From assembly GCF_003144195.1 (NCBI RefSeq), contig NW_020290032.1, positions 62,001-126,000 on the forward strand: a DNA stretch of 64,000 bases, in the 5' to 3' direction. The translations under genes were made by a program, and so were the position numbers. Source of the DNA: Ceraceosorus guamensis (Eukaryota > Basidiomycota > Exobasidiomycetes > Ceraceosorales > Ceraceosoraceae). The notes under the pieces are model-generated. The model saw nothing but the letters and a program-made list of their open reading frames with translations. It had not been told where the DNA came from and made no database searches. Shown piece after piece: positions 1 to 10,300 of this stretch. The first letter of the stretch is position 1, and every line of letters starts with the position of its first letter.

Positions 1-1185
1 TTCTACCAGGCAAGAGAGCTCGACTACGCAGATCTTGGGCTTCCGCGCCATGCGCCGCTTGCGTGGGCTCCACCACCACCCCCGTCGAGCGTATTGGCTG
101 CAGCCGCGAGTGGCGCTGCCTTTGCGAACAGTAATTCGGGCGCCCACGTGCTCGCTTCTTCGGCACCGTTCGTGGCCAACACGCCTCCTATTAGTATGCC
201 CCATCCAAACATGACAACGCCGACTGCTGCGACGCCCAGTGGGAGCGTTGGCAGTAGCACCGGCTTCTTTGGACGGAGGCAGAACAGCGTCGCGGAATCG
301 GATCGGCCGACACCGGGATCGATCGTGCCAGGAAACGCTTCGATCGCCACAACAAGCTCATCCGGTGGCTGGCTCAGCAGTCTTCGAGGGGCTCGCGACA
401 AGAAGGCCTCGAGCGCTGGTGTGACTTCTCCATCGACGGACCCCTTCAATTCTCCTTCTGTCGTCAGGACAGGAGCCGACAACGTGTTGTCAGGCTCAGG
501 AATGGGCTTGGGGCAGGCGGAGCAGCACGATGATGCCGCATCAGTCGGGACTAGCTCCACAGGCAGCGCTGCTTTTCGTGGACGAACAGGGCTGGATCCG
601 CTACCCGCAGCGGACAGTCGAAGAGGTAGCTCCACTTCCCCAGCGCCGCTCAATCGGCAGCATGATTCGAGTTGGGATTCTCCAGCTCACACGTCTTCTC
701 CTCAGAAAGCTGCTATCGCTGCGCCGTCGGGCTGGACCGCCGCTGCGGACCTGGAAAACAATGCGGCCAGTGTGCCAGCTGTAACGCCGCCTCGGCCTCC
801 TGTCGCGACTTTGCACCCTGCGGGTGCAGCTCACGGGACTCCTAATTCACACGCTACCAGCACCGATCCAGGCGGCGTCTCGCCTTCTGCGTCTTACGCA
901 AACATTGCGCCCCAAGGAGCAGCATTTGCACCCGCAGATAGGCCCTTGTCGAAGAAGGAGCAACAAAAGATTGCCAAATCGAGCAGGAGGTCGTCCACCC
1001 ACGTGCACCCCAACGGTGTCGTTGTGCCAGGCAATCTGGATTCGAGTCCAGGTCAGAACAACGTCCCGCCTTTGCCATCCCTTCCCAGCCAGAATGTGGG
1101 ATCGGACAGCTCAGCGCCAAAGCGCAGGAGTACGCTGGGAGGTCGATTCTTCGGCCGGGGCGACAAGGACAAGGGCAAGAATTGA
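1..1185 (+). CDS. C-terminal part of an uncharacterised low-complexity protein (5' end outside window)
   Basis: The frame is open from base 1 with no start codon, so the gene enters from the left; it stops at 1183-1185. The visible ~394 residues are dominated by Ser, Pro, Ala and Thr, with no folded domain I can recognise. They begin with a short ordered-looking stretch (FYQARELDYADLGLPRHAPL) followed by a proline run. The tail is basic and glycine-rich and ends GRFFGRGDKDKGKN. Such tails occur on fungal membrane-curvature (BAR-type) and signalling adaptors, but that is only a guess because the domain-bearing half is missing. It converges on Tlg2, whose stop lies 165 bp away on the other strand. 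Confidence 0.7.
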   Translation, partial: FYQARELDYADLGLPRHAPLAWAPPPPPSSVLAAAASGAAFANSNSGAHVLASSAPFVANTPPISMPHPNMTTPTAATPSGSVGSSTGFFGRRQNSVAESDRPTPGSIVPGNASIATTSSSGGWLSSLRGARDKKASSAGVTSPSTDPFNSPSVVRTGADNVLSGSGMGLGQAEQHDDAASVGTSSTGSAAFRGRTGLDPLPAADSRRGSSTSPAPLNRQHDSSWDSPAHTSSPQKAAIAAPSGWTAAADLENNAASVPAVTPPRPPVATLHPAGAAHGTPNSHATSTDPGGVSPSASYANIAPQGAAFAPADRPLSKKEQQKIAKSSRRSSTHVHPNGVVVPGNLDSSPGQNNVPPLPSLPSQNVGSDSSAPKRRSTLGGRFFGRGDKDKGKN

Positions 1186-1349
1186 TGCACGCCGTACTTG
1201 AGGATGCTTGTCTACTGTTGCGTTTATACCATCTTTGCATTGCGCGCTCGCATCAATTGTATCAGTACGCTGCTAGAGACGTCTGAGAACGAGTGCGCAT
1301 CTGAGTCATCGGGCATGAGGGGTATAAGTAAATCGACATTGCGTCCGAG

Positions 1350-3000
1350 TCACCTGCCATCATGAAACACTCGAATGCGCTCGTTGAGCGAGAAGGGGCT
1401 GGTCTGCGTTGGAACGGGTAGGTTGCCCGCCGGGCTGGCGGACGTGAAGGATCGCCAAAACGGTTTGATGATGAGCAGTGCCAGAGCGAGCATGATCAAC
1501 AAGACGAGCAAAAGGATGCACTGGCCTCTCGAGGTTCTGGATTGATAGCTGGTAGGTGCACGAGGGCCATCATCAGCGTCATCACGGCCCGCCAATACGT
1601 TCTGCTCAAGTGAAGGCTTTGTTGACCCTATTCAGCCGTACTCGACTCACTGCTTGGCCTGATTCAGCTCCCTCACGCTCTCCTGCATATCACGACCCAT
1701 GTTCTCAATGTTGTAATCTATCCTATCCAACATGGTGCCCTGATCGATTACGAGCGCGTTGAGATCCTGGAACAGCTCCGCCAGGTCCGTGATGGACTTG
1801 GCAATCTGATCTATCTCCCTATCCCTCGCTTGGATATCGGCTTCCGCCGAGACTTGCACTTGAGTGCTCCTTGGTTGCTCTTCTTCTTGCAAGAGGAGCT
1901 GTGATTGAGAATCCGACTGGGATGATTTCGAAAGGTGGGCTTGCGACTGTGCACATAGTGGCAGTCAGCTCAGCGGCGTCAATGCGAGGTATGTTTCCCA
2001 TATGTGGAATCATGGAAGACGCACCATTTCGATGTCTTCTCTCAAAGCTTCCTCCTTCTCGCGCTTAGCGCCTAGTCCCGAGCCCTTGGTGATGCTCTTG
2101 TGCCTCTCCTCGATGCCTCTCATCCTCCTCATGTAGTCCGCTTGTCGCTTTCTGAAATCTGCGCTCATGTCCTGAACCCTGGTCGCTAGCGCTGTCTGCA
2201 CATTGCGAGCCATGGACGCTTCCCGAGCAGACATTTGGGAAGATGCGATCTGACGAGATGTCGCGCTTGCAAGCTGTCTGATCAGGGACGTCGCTCTCCG
2301 GAATTCCTGAGGAGGATTGTGACAGCGGCAGGCGCGGCCAAGGTACAAAGGAGGGTCAACGTGAAGCACTTGACGACAATCGATCTCTTCTTGCCATCGA
2401 AGCTTCTGTGCTCACCCTCGTGATGTCGACAGTGACGCCCTCGATCTCTTGTTCCTCCTTGCTCCTGTCAGCGAAGCCTGGCAGCAAATGTTTGTTGTGA
2501 AGCTTGTCTAGTCTGTCTATCTTTGGTCTTACGCTGTTAAGCACAGCATCTACTTCGTCGGATGTGTCGACCCACTTGGGAGGCAGTGACGAGGAGCCCA
2601 CATCATCAGCTCCATAGCCGCTCCTTGGCGGGTAGGATGTCAAAGCTCCTTGCGAGTCGTAAAATGTTCCGACTTTGGTTCCTGAAGAAGAAGCATCTCT
2701 TTGGGATTCGACATCTATGGAAGAGCTTTGTCCTGCCGCTCTGCTCATCGCGGAGCGCAGCAAGCTGTCGCTCTGACTATCCCACGACTCTCCTTCTCCA
2801 TATCCGAGCGAGCTCCTGTGAGAACTGAATCCGCTGCCGCTTGGTCCTAGAGGTGCGGAGGATCGATAAGAGAGGAACAAGAGGGTGCGCGACCTGATCA
2901 CTCCTACAGACTGGTCTTCCAGCTGAGCTGATCCTGCGCCCGACGCCGACCCAGATCCGCCCGCGAAGGGAGACGAAGTCCGACTCGTCAGATTGGACAT
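1350..3000 (-). CDS. tlg2: Tlg2/syntaxin-16 type Qa-SNARE
   Basis: Four exons read 3000-2416, 2306-2025, 1916-1651 and 1548-1350; the phases close exactly to 443 residues. Domains: an N-terminal Ser-rich segment; the family start block LFLSYRSS; PPKWVDTSDEVDAVL opening the Habc helices; a SNARE motif in exon 3 with the zero-layer Gln in VIDQGTMLDRIDYNIE; and a C-terminal membrane anchor (CILLLVLLIMLALALLIIKP, residues ~387-406) after YQSRT. Tlg2/STX16 proteins are the t-SNAREs for endosome-to-trans-Golgi fusion and pair with Vps45. A luminal tail of about 36 residues after the anchor is longer than usual. The start ATG at 3000 gives MSNLTSRTSS; a longer N-terminus cannot be excluded. Family assignment is firm. 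Confidence 0.93.
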
Positions 3001-3718
3001 GTTGCGAGCGGAGCTCAAGCAAAGGCCGGCAAGTGCGTCGTGCCGCTGCTTGTATGCGTTCTAGTGTGGTGCCTGGAACGTGTCTCGAGCGCCAGTGCAG
3101 CAGCAGCGTAGCTCACAAAAGGTCGGCTGGCCGTTCGGCTTCAAGACGCCTTCCCATATGTGACAGAGGGATTGCTTGAAAAGGCAATGCTTGGAATGGA
3201 AAGGTCCAAAAGTATGACTGTATGGCGCGGTTGACTAACGAAGCGGAAGCATTCGTGATTCTCTTTCGAGTCAAGGCGTGAGTGGAAAGCGCTGTAGTCG
3301 TAGGTCATCGTGGGTGGCTACAAACGTGAATCCGCGCGTGCCCGTGCACCAATGAACACGTGATCAAGGCTCGGATGACGGTCAACAGGCTGGACTGGTC
3401 GATCACTCACAACAATCGTGAATCTTTTGTATCAATGAATGAATCATACATCTCAAAGTCAAGGACTGCTCCCAGCTCAAAAAAGTCCTTCCCCAAAGCC
3501 CTTGACGAATCCAACTCTTAGCTCAAGACCCGAGCCTTCCAAGTGTAGTCACTGTAGCGTTGAAATGTCTGACTTTTCCACAGTTCATCTATCGTCAAGG
3601 CGAGGGGTCCTTGAAGGCTCGAAAGCACCACTCATCCCGGTGTTCGTGAAGGCCTGACCCACTGGCCCTGCTGTATTGTACATATGTATTCCGTCATGGC
3701 CTCACCACATCTGAAGCG
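3001..3718. other. Intergenic, upstream of tlg2
   Basis: About 720 bp between the Tlg2 start and the Coq11 stop. It must carry the Tlg2 promoter and the Coq11 3' end. A 72-codon open frame near 3439-3657 has no recognisable protein features. Around 3415-3455 there are GTGAATC and ATGAATGAATC words like those seen in other gaps of this window. Nothing else stands out. Confidence 0.5.
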
Positions 3719-4987
3719 CTAGAAGCTCGGCCTTTCCCTCAAGCTTTCTTCTGGCTCGGCGCCCACATCTCTCCAGCCGAGCAGACGTTTCATATCGGCT
3801 GGCTCGATTGGGCCTTCCACTTCTGATTCCTCTAAAGCTCTGACGACAGCTTTGGCGACCGTGTCCACGTGCAACGGAGGAGTGGTAATACCTCTCGCCA
3901 AAGCGGTGAAGTCCGGACCGGTACGGGAGCTCGGCGTTGCGCTCGGCTTTTCGTGAGGGGAGGGCGGGGTGAAGATGGATAATGGAGAGCGAGGAGAGGA
4001 GAGGAAAGAGAGGATTCGAGATGGGGTGGGCACCCACGTGCCGAGTGTGTGCGCTTTGCCGTGCACTGCTGCCGACAAGTCTAGCAGTGCTGCAGGAAGG
4101 GTGGACAGCGGTCGATTTGCTGGATGATACATCAGCCCTGCGAGATGAAGAAGATAGCGGATCAATCTCGACTGGCCGCGAAGGTGGCGATGCTCAGCGT
4201 TCTCACCTGGCCTCATGAAGATCGATCGCAAGCCAGCCAGCTGGGCAATCGCAGCCTCTGCTTCTCGTTTCGACCTAATGTACCCCTCCGGAATGATCGG
4301 ACGGAAGTGATCAGCTGCCGAGATGAAGATAAAGGGCGCTGGTGACTCGTTCGTTCCTTTTCTCCTTGTGGAGGCAAAAGTGTTCGCAACGGTGACGGCT
4401 GCAAGGGATGAAGTAGACGAGTCGAACATCAGTCGCGGACAAGGAGGGGTAAACTTTACGCGTGAGACTCACCGAGATCGCGATTGACAGCATCATACTT
4501 GCTCCTCTTCAATGGATTTGAGCCGCCCGCGCTTCCACCGGACCAAGCTCTGACAAGCTCCGCCGCTGCGTCCTTTGGCGTCTTGTACTCGCCCTCGAGC
4601 AGCCTTCCCACAGAATGCACGCACGCATCACTGCTGGCAGCTATCTCTTGCCATGTTTCGGGAGCCCCCGCATTGGCGGCATGCCACTTCATCTGCGGAG
4701 ACTTTGCCCATGCGGGTGTGCGCCCCGAGGGAGCCACGAAGGGCCTCCCCGAAGAGCTGTTTGGACCAGGTTGCGGGGAATGCTGGTCAGCAATTCAACG
4801 TCCCGCATATCGTGTGCCAAGACCCTGACTCACCTAATCGAGCTCACTTCCCAGCCCTTCGCAAGTGCTGCCTTGCAGATGGAGGAGCCTGGCCGAGCGT
4901 ATCGTACTCAGCCCATGAGGTCATCTGAAAGCTCAATGAATGCTGCTCACCTAGAAAGCCGTTTCCGCCCACGACAAGCAGCCGCAT
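3719..4987 (-). CDS. coq11: Coq11-like NAD(P)-binding epimerase/dehydratase family protein
   Basis: Five exons (4987-4951, 4888-4834, 4756-4473, 4398-4207, 4137-3719) join in phase to 328 residues. The start MRLLVVGGNGFLGSSICKAA is an extended-SDR Rossmann loop (GGNGFLG). YIRSKREAEAAI is the Tyr-x3-Lys helix, and IFMRPG follows it. This is the fungal Ylr290c/Coq11 family, which associates with the mitochondrial coenzyme Q synthesis complex; the exact chemistry is not settled in the family. No presequence is visible before the first ATG; an upstream in-frame stretch lacks a clear start, so a short 5' exon may be missed. It is divergent from NDUFA12 over 618 bp. The third and fourth introns are only 74 and 69 nt. 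Confidence 0.85.
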
Positions 4988-5605
4988 CCCGGAGTTTGCT
5001 GTTTGGATCACAGGCTGAGAGGAAGGTGCGCGGGGTCGCTTTGCTGGGGATTGGCGTGGACGGAGGGTGATGTTCAGCTTTACAGTGTCAGGCGAATGCG
5101 CGCCAGCTAGATTGACCTCGAAGGTTGGGGCAGATCAAGTCAGGGAGCTGTCGCGAAACAGGCCCGAGTGGCATGCGAAGCTGGGCGAAGCACCAGGCCT
5201 TCTTAGCTAGATTGGGAGGCTTGAGTGAGGTCTGAACTGATGAATCGGTTAGAATCTCATCAGCCACAGTCCACCTCTTGATCTATCACCCAATTCGATC
5301 TTGCTGAGTCAAGAGCCTTGAGTCAAAAGTCTCGAGTGCGTGGAGAGCTGCAGCATGCGTCACGTGCATGTCGGCGGCTGCTGCTGGGCGCGTTGATTCG
5401 AAATCCACCGCGGCCAATCGTGAGAGAGCGCGTTGCCGCTGGGCTTGGCTCAACTATCGCCCAGGTCGTCGGTGAATGAGCGCTCACGCACGCCAGAATC
5501 GACCCGTCTTGCTTGGCCAAGGCACACCACAACCAGCAATCCGTCACGCTTAGCCGACCTCTGTGAGCGTCGCAGCAATACGCCACCAACTCGCATTGAA
5601 GAAAG
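4988..5605. promoter_or_regulatory. Shared divergent promoter of coq11 and ndufa12
   Basis: 618 bp between two start codons pointing away from each other, with no other supported gene inside. Both flanking products serve the respiratory chain. No TATA box is obvious to me; several GAGTCAAG/GAGTC words occur around 5300-5335. The shared role is an inference from position. Confidence 0.45.
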
Positions 5606-6373
5606 ATGTCCCTCGCTCGTACTATCGCAAACGCACGCAAGGCCGGCTTGTCAAAGTTCTGGCGAGACCTGCAGTACATTGGTGATGCAAAGGCAGGCAC
5701 GCTCGTAGGGATCGATCGGTGAGCATTTAAATACACTTTCAGCATCACTGGCGACCCCACGATGCTCACGTATGCTGACGTGTCTGCCTTCAACTCGTGC
5801 TCGCGCAGCAATGGCAACAAGTACTACGAGGACCTCAACGAGATCCCGGGCAGGCACAGATGGGTGGACTTTGCTCAGCACGATTTTGCCGTCTCTCAAA
5901 TCGAACCAGCTTGGAATGGCTGGCTGCACCACAACAAGCAAGATCCTCCTAATGTTGATCCTGTGACTATTGCGTCTCACCCCACGTGGGAAGCTGTGAG
6001 TACATGCGTCGCCTTGGCGACCTGGGTCAGGGACAGGGAAGGCCGCAGGTTTGGGGTACAAGCACTGGTGATGGTGGGTGCTCGTACACGTCGCAAATTT
6101 CTATTAGAAGATGGAAAGTACTATGTGATGCGATCGGCCTCTGGACCGAGTGAGCATGGTGGTTACGGAGCCTGCTAGCTGCATCGCACATACTTTCATC
6201 ACAAAGACTCAAAAGCTGACGCATGCCAAGCTTTGCTGTCTGCTGCTGCTCGTCTTTCTCCTCAGGACCCTACCGAGTCTGCGACAGGTACGCGAGGCTC
6301 TTTCAGGACGTATAGCACCACGGTCTCTCCAAAGATTCAGTCTTGGAACCCCAAGGTGGCGTCCCGATCATAA
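5606..6373 (+). CDS. ndufa12: NDUFA12 (B17.2) subunit of mitochondrial complex I
   Basis: Three exons, 5606-5718, 5809-5995 and 6266-6373, close in phase to 135 residues. Diagnostic pieces: FWRDLQYIGDAKAGTLVG, RNGNKYYE, GRHRWVDFA, and HPTWEA directly before the last intron; the protein ends SWNPKVASRS. NDUFA12 is an accessory subunit on the matrix arm of NADH:ubiquinone oxidoreductase, and its length is near the family norm. The second intron is long for this region (270 nt). No cleavable presequence is needed in this family. It shares its upstream region with coq11. Assignment is firm; the exon borders have GTGAG donors and pyrimidine-rich acceptors. Confidence 0.93.
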
Positions 6374-7397
6374 AGGGCGTCAAGCCATAGCGGGCTACGT
6401 ATGGACTGAACCTACACTCTATCATCACGCTTGGCGTCAATACGATCAGATACAAGATACCTTGCGAAGGCGGCGACTGCTTTGTGCAATTGACGTTCTC
6501 GCGAAGCTTGGAGTGCTCGCAAGCCCAAACGCATCCCTCGATTGTGATCTGAAGTCTCAGAGAGGTCTCACCAGCTCTGTATCGAGGCACAGACAACCCT
6601 TGACTTGGTTTGCGAGGGGCGGATGATGCTGACCAGGAGCAACTGCTTTCTGCTACTTGCTAAATGCATCCTGATGATCTTTTGGTCTCAAAGGCGACCT
6701 TACCCATCGCTCAAGACTTCAAACACTTGAACCTTGGCTAGAGGAGGTTTGATTTGAATGCTTGATTGTGAAATTGAGATTCGGCTTGTGCAGAGCGGAC
6801 AGTGTTGAATGGACTATCTCCAAGCGATTCTTGATTGGCAAGGTTCAAGCATCAGACCAAGTCTCAATTGAAGTCTTGAGCTTCAGTTCTAAATGGAATT
6901 TTTGAACGAAATCTTGAATGTAGCCAAGTTCGGGGTGTTTTCTGGGCGCGCTCTTCCTTCTCAATACCACTTTTCATTCTTGATTGTGAATCTCACGCGT
7001 TTACTAAAACATTCAACATTCGTTCGACAATTTTAATTCAAACTTGAAAGCCGGCACATGGCCAGCATCCGCGCCCCGTGGCATCGCCGCGAGCTGCTGC
7101 TGGATGGCGCGCCGTGGCCATGCAAGCTTCCAGCAGAAAGAAGAAGCTGCCGACTTCATTGGAAGCAAGAGTCGAATTTGATTAATCATACCACCACCAA
7201 CCTCAGATCTGGCGCGTCGTATCTTCAAACCTTTCAGTCCGACCTAGCCCGCTAGCTGCACCCACCGTCCTACGGAGCGGCACGACACGACCCAGCCAAA
7301 CTTCTTGATTCCTGGGTGTGCTCTGGCGTTCACTGCGTAGCCTACCGATCACGTTTGGCGACAGTAGCAAGACATAGTGTCACGAGCATACAGCTAG
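6374..7397. other. Intergenic with degenerate short repeats
   Basis: About 1 kb between NDUFA12 and the Snt1-like gene. From ~6745 to 7045 it is AT-richer than its surroundings and rich in variants of TTGATTGTGAATC, CTTGATTGGC and CAATTGAAGTC. No coding sequence is supported; a 65-codon frame near 7058-7255 shows no protein-like features. Confidence 0.5.
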
Positions 7398-10300
7398 ATG
7401 AGTAATGTTGCACCAAAAAACGATACACTCGCAGATGGCCAATCGGACGCTGCGCTGCAGAGCAGCGCCGAGAACGCATCGAGTCCAGACATGATGCGGG
7501 AGGCTGCTACGGCGAGCGCCGGAACTCGAGCATCTATCTCAGGCACAGATGCTCTGGCGACGAGGCGAGCGGCACCGCGAACCCCACCTCGCATGGCAAG
7601 CCCAGCGACAACCAAGCCTAGCACCTCTCCTCAGCAGCTCCGACGGGAAGATAGCCATGTATGGCACTCTCGTTCAGTAAGTCCGCTTCAGCGCTTCATT
7701 CCGGGACCAGACCACACTGACTTGAGCTCTCAAATCGATCTTGCCCATCAGTCACCTGCTGGCGAGTACGAGAAAGGAGACGGGCACAGCGTCGTCATCC
7801 AAAGAGCAAGATCGGCTAGCCCCCTGGAAGCATCTCGAGACCCTACCCGTCCTCGGCCGCTTGCAGAGCGGTCACGCTCGCACCTCGATCAGCACTCTGC
7901 TGGGATGCGAAGAAGCCCTTCGAAGAGTACCACGAGTGAGGAAGAGGGCGCAATCGACGAGAATGAAGTAAGTCATTCTTCAGATCGGGGTTGTTCAATT
8001 GTCGTTGCGAAGCTCCCCCTAACCGGCTCAACCCATTTAGCACGCTCAGCCTGCGTCCCAGCCTGCCCCAACTCACGCTTCGCATCGACAGTTGGTCGGC
8101 GGCGAGCGCAGTCAAGATTTACAGAGTGGGAACAGCTGGGCGAAGGGGTCTCGGGATGACTCTTGGGGGTCGCACTCCGGCTCCTATGCGGCCATCCGAA
8201 GGGAGTCCCGCGATCGGTACTCGCCAGTGAGCTCTCAACCTGCGCCTCCACGTAGACCGCCGCGCACAAGCGACACTTATAGACCGGGAAACTTGAGCGG
8301 GCGCTCAGCGGGCCTGCGTATTGACAGTTCCAGAAGAGATCCTTACGATGATTGGGAGCGTGATCGCCTTCGCGAACGGGATTGGGATCGGGAAAGGGAG
8401 AGGGACTGGGAGCGAGACAGAGACAGAGAGAGGGAATGGTCGCGACCCAGCATTCGACATCGTGAACACCGCGATTCTCTGTCTGCGCTAGAAGAGCGAG
8501 ACCGATTGCGAGAGCGGGACAGGGATCGCTGGGGAGGGCTCAGCGATCGGTCTGCTGCTCTGCACTCACCATCGACCTCGACAAGAGCTTATCCGAATCC
8601 CAATGCTGTGTCTGCTGGCGGGATGGGTAAGCCTGCTATGCGGTCCTGGGGGTCTGGTTCCGTGGCGTCTGGCGCTCGCTCAGGTCCGTCATCACCCACC
8701 ACGCCACGACGAGCCGAGAGAGACTCGCAAGGCACGTACAAGCACACTAGCGATGGCCGGACCCATGAAAGAGACGGTGCAAACACCCGCGAGCGAGACC
8801 GCGAATCTCTGTCCCGAACAGAAGGGTCACGGACAACCTCGGAGCAGCCGGAAGTCCTCACATCTTTGGCCGCAGATTCTCAATCACAAGCCGTGTCGCG
8901 CGAAGCGCCAGACATGATCCGGCGAACACCTCCGCGAGCAATCAAGAGGGAAGTGGAGACCCCTTCGCGCCATCTGCGTGCTGAAAATTTGGCACAGAGC
9001 CAGGATGCACAGGTCAAGATAGCGGGTGTCTCGTCGTCGCAGGATGTCGGCGAGCAAGATTGCCAGGTGCCACCACCAGCAATTCAACCCAAAGCGCAAT
9101 CATGTGACATTGAGCGACATGCAGCATCTGACGGCCACACGGGCAGTCAGACGGATGCGATGCAGCTTGAGCAACTTGCCGAGAGTCTGGGCGTCCCTGT
9201 CGAGCCTTCAACGCAAGGATCACGAGATGCTAAGAGCGTGGAGGCAGCAGCGGAGCAGAGGCCCGTGGCTCAGAAATCGGACGAAGCAAAGCCCATCACA
9301 AACACTGTCACGACCGCGCCTCCTCATCGCGGCGTCACACCAGCACTGCTTGAGTCGTCTAGCTCAGAGGTGTTCTTGCCTGTCGAGGCAGGAAATCCCG
9401 AGACGTCCACTTCCACTGACGCTTCCAAAGACAAGGATTTGCAGCCATCAGCCATTAGCGCACTCTCTCAACAGCTTCTGGCCACCTCGCAAAAAGCTCT
9501 CGCTTCGCCAGACGTGCCGACGCCTGCTCTGTCTGCTGGCTCCAATCTCCCCGCTGCAGCGCCGACCGAAGCTGCAATGCCGACTCCGCTGCAACAAGCT
9601 GTGGCTGCGCCAGCCAGCGGTCCGACTGCAGCAGAAGATCTTGCTGCCATGGCCAGGTACACGCAGCAAGAGAACATCGAGCAGCGAATCACGACACGGC
9701 AAATTACTTTGGACACTCCTCTGCCTCGTGACGTCCAGACCGCTCCCGAGGTCAAACCCGAGACAGACGACGCCATGGATGTTGATGCCCCGGCAATCCC
9801 AGCAGCCGTTGCTGCTCCAATCGAGGAACAGAGCGAAAGAGCTCAGGTCGTGGACACTCCGGTAACGCGGGTGCCTTCCGCTGGCGGCGTCTCACTTGCA
9901 GCTCAGATCGCCGCTGCGGCAGAGAAAGTGCCGGTCAGTGAAGGCACCGCCACGGTGTCGGCCGCGCAGCTGACCAGTGAGGCTGTACGAGAGGACGCAG
10001 GCATGTCTCGAGACGTTGACATGGTCGATGACTCAAATTTGAAACCCAGCGAGCGCGAAGAGGTCACCCTCCACCTCAATATACACCCACCAGATTCTAG
10101 CGTTGCAACAGACGTCCAAAGTCTTCCCCTGCTGACCCCACGGACGCAAAGAGCTCGAGAGGAGATCATCAGGGAGACACGCACGCACCTGTTTGGTTTG
10201 TTCAAGCCAGACGAGGCTTGGATCACCAGCATGGAGCGCAGCAACAAGAGGCTCGCCTCCCAGACGACGAAAAGCGTGATCAAATCTGCTGTGTACGGCG

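Noticed and set aside
5762-6178. 138-codon plus-strand frame across NDUFA12
   Set aside because: It is exon 2 of NDUFA12 read through its introns at both ends.
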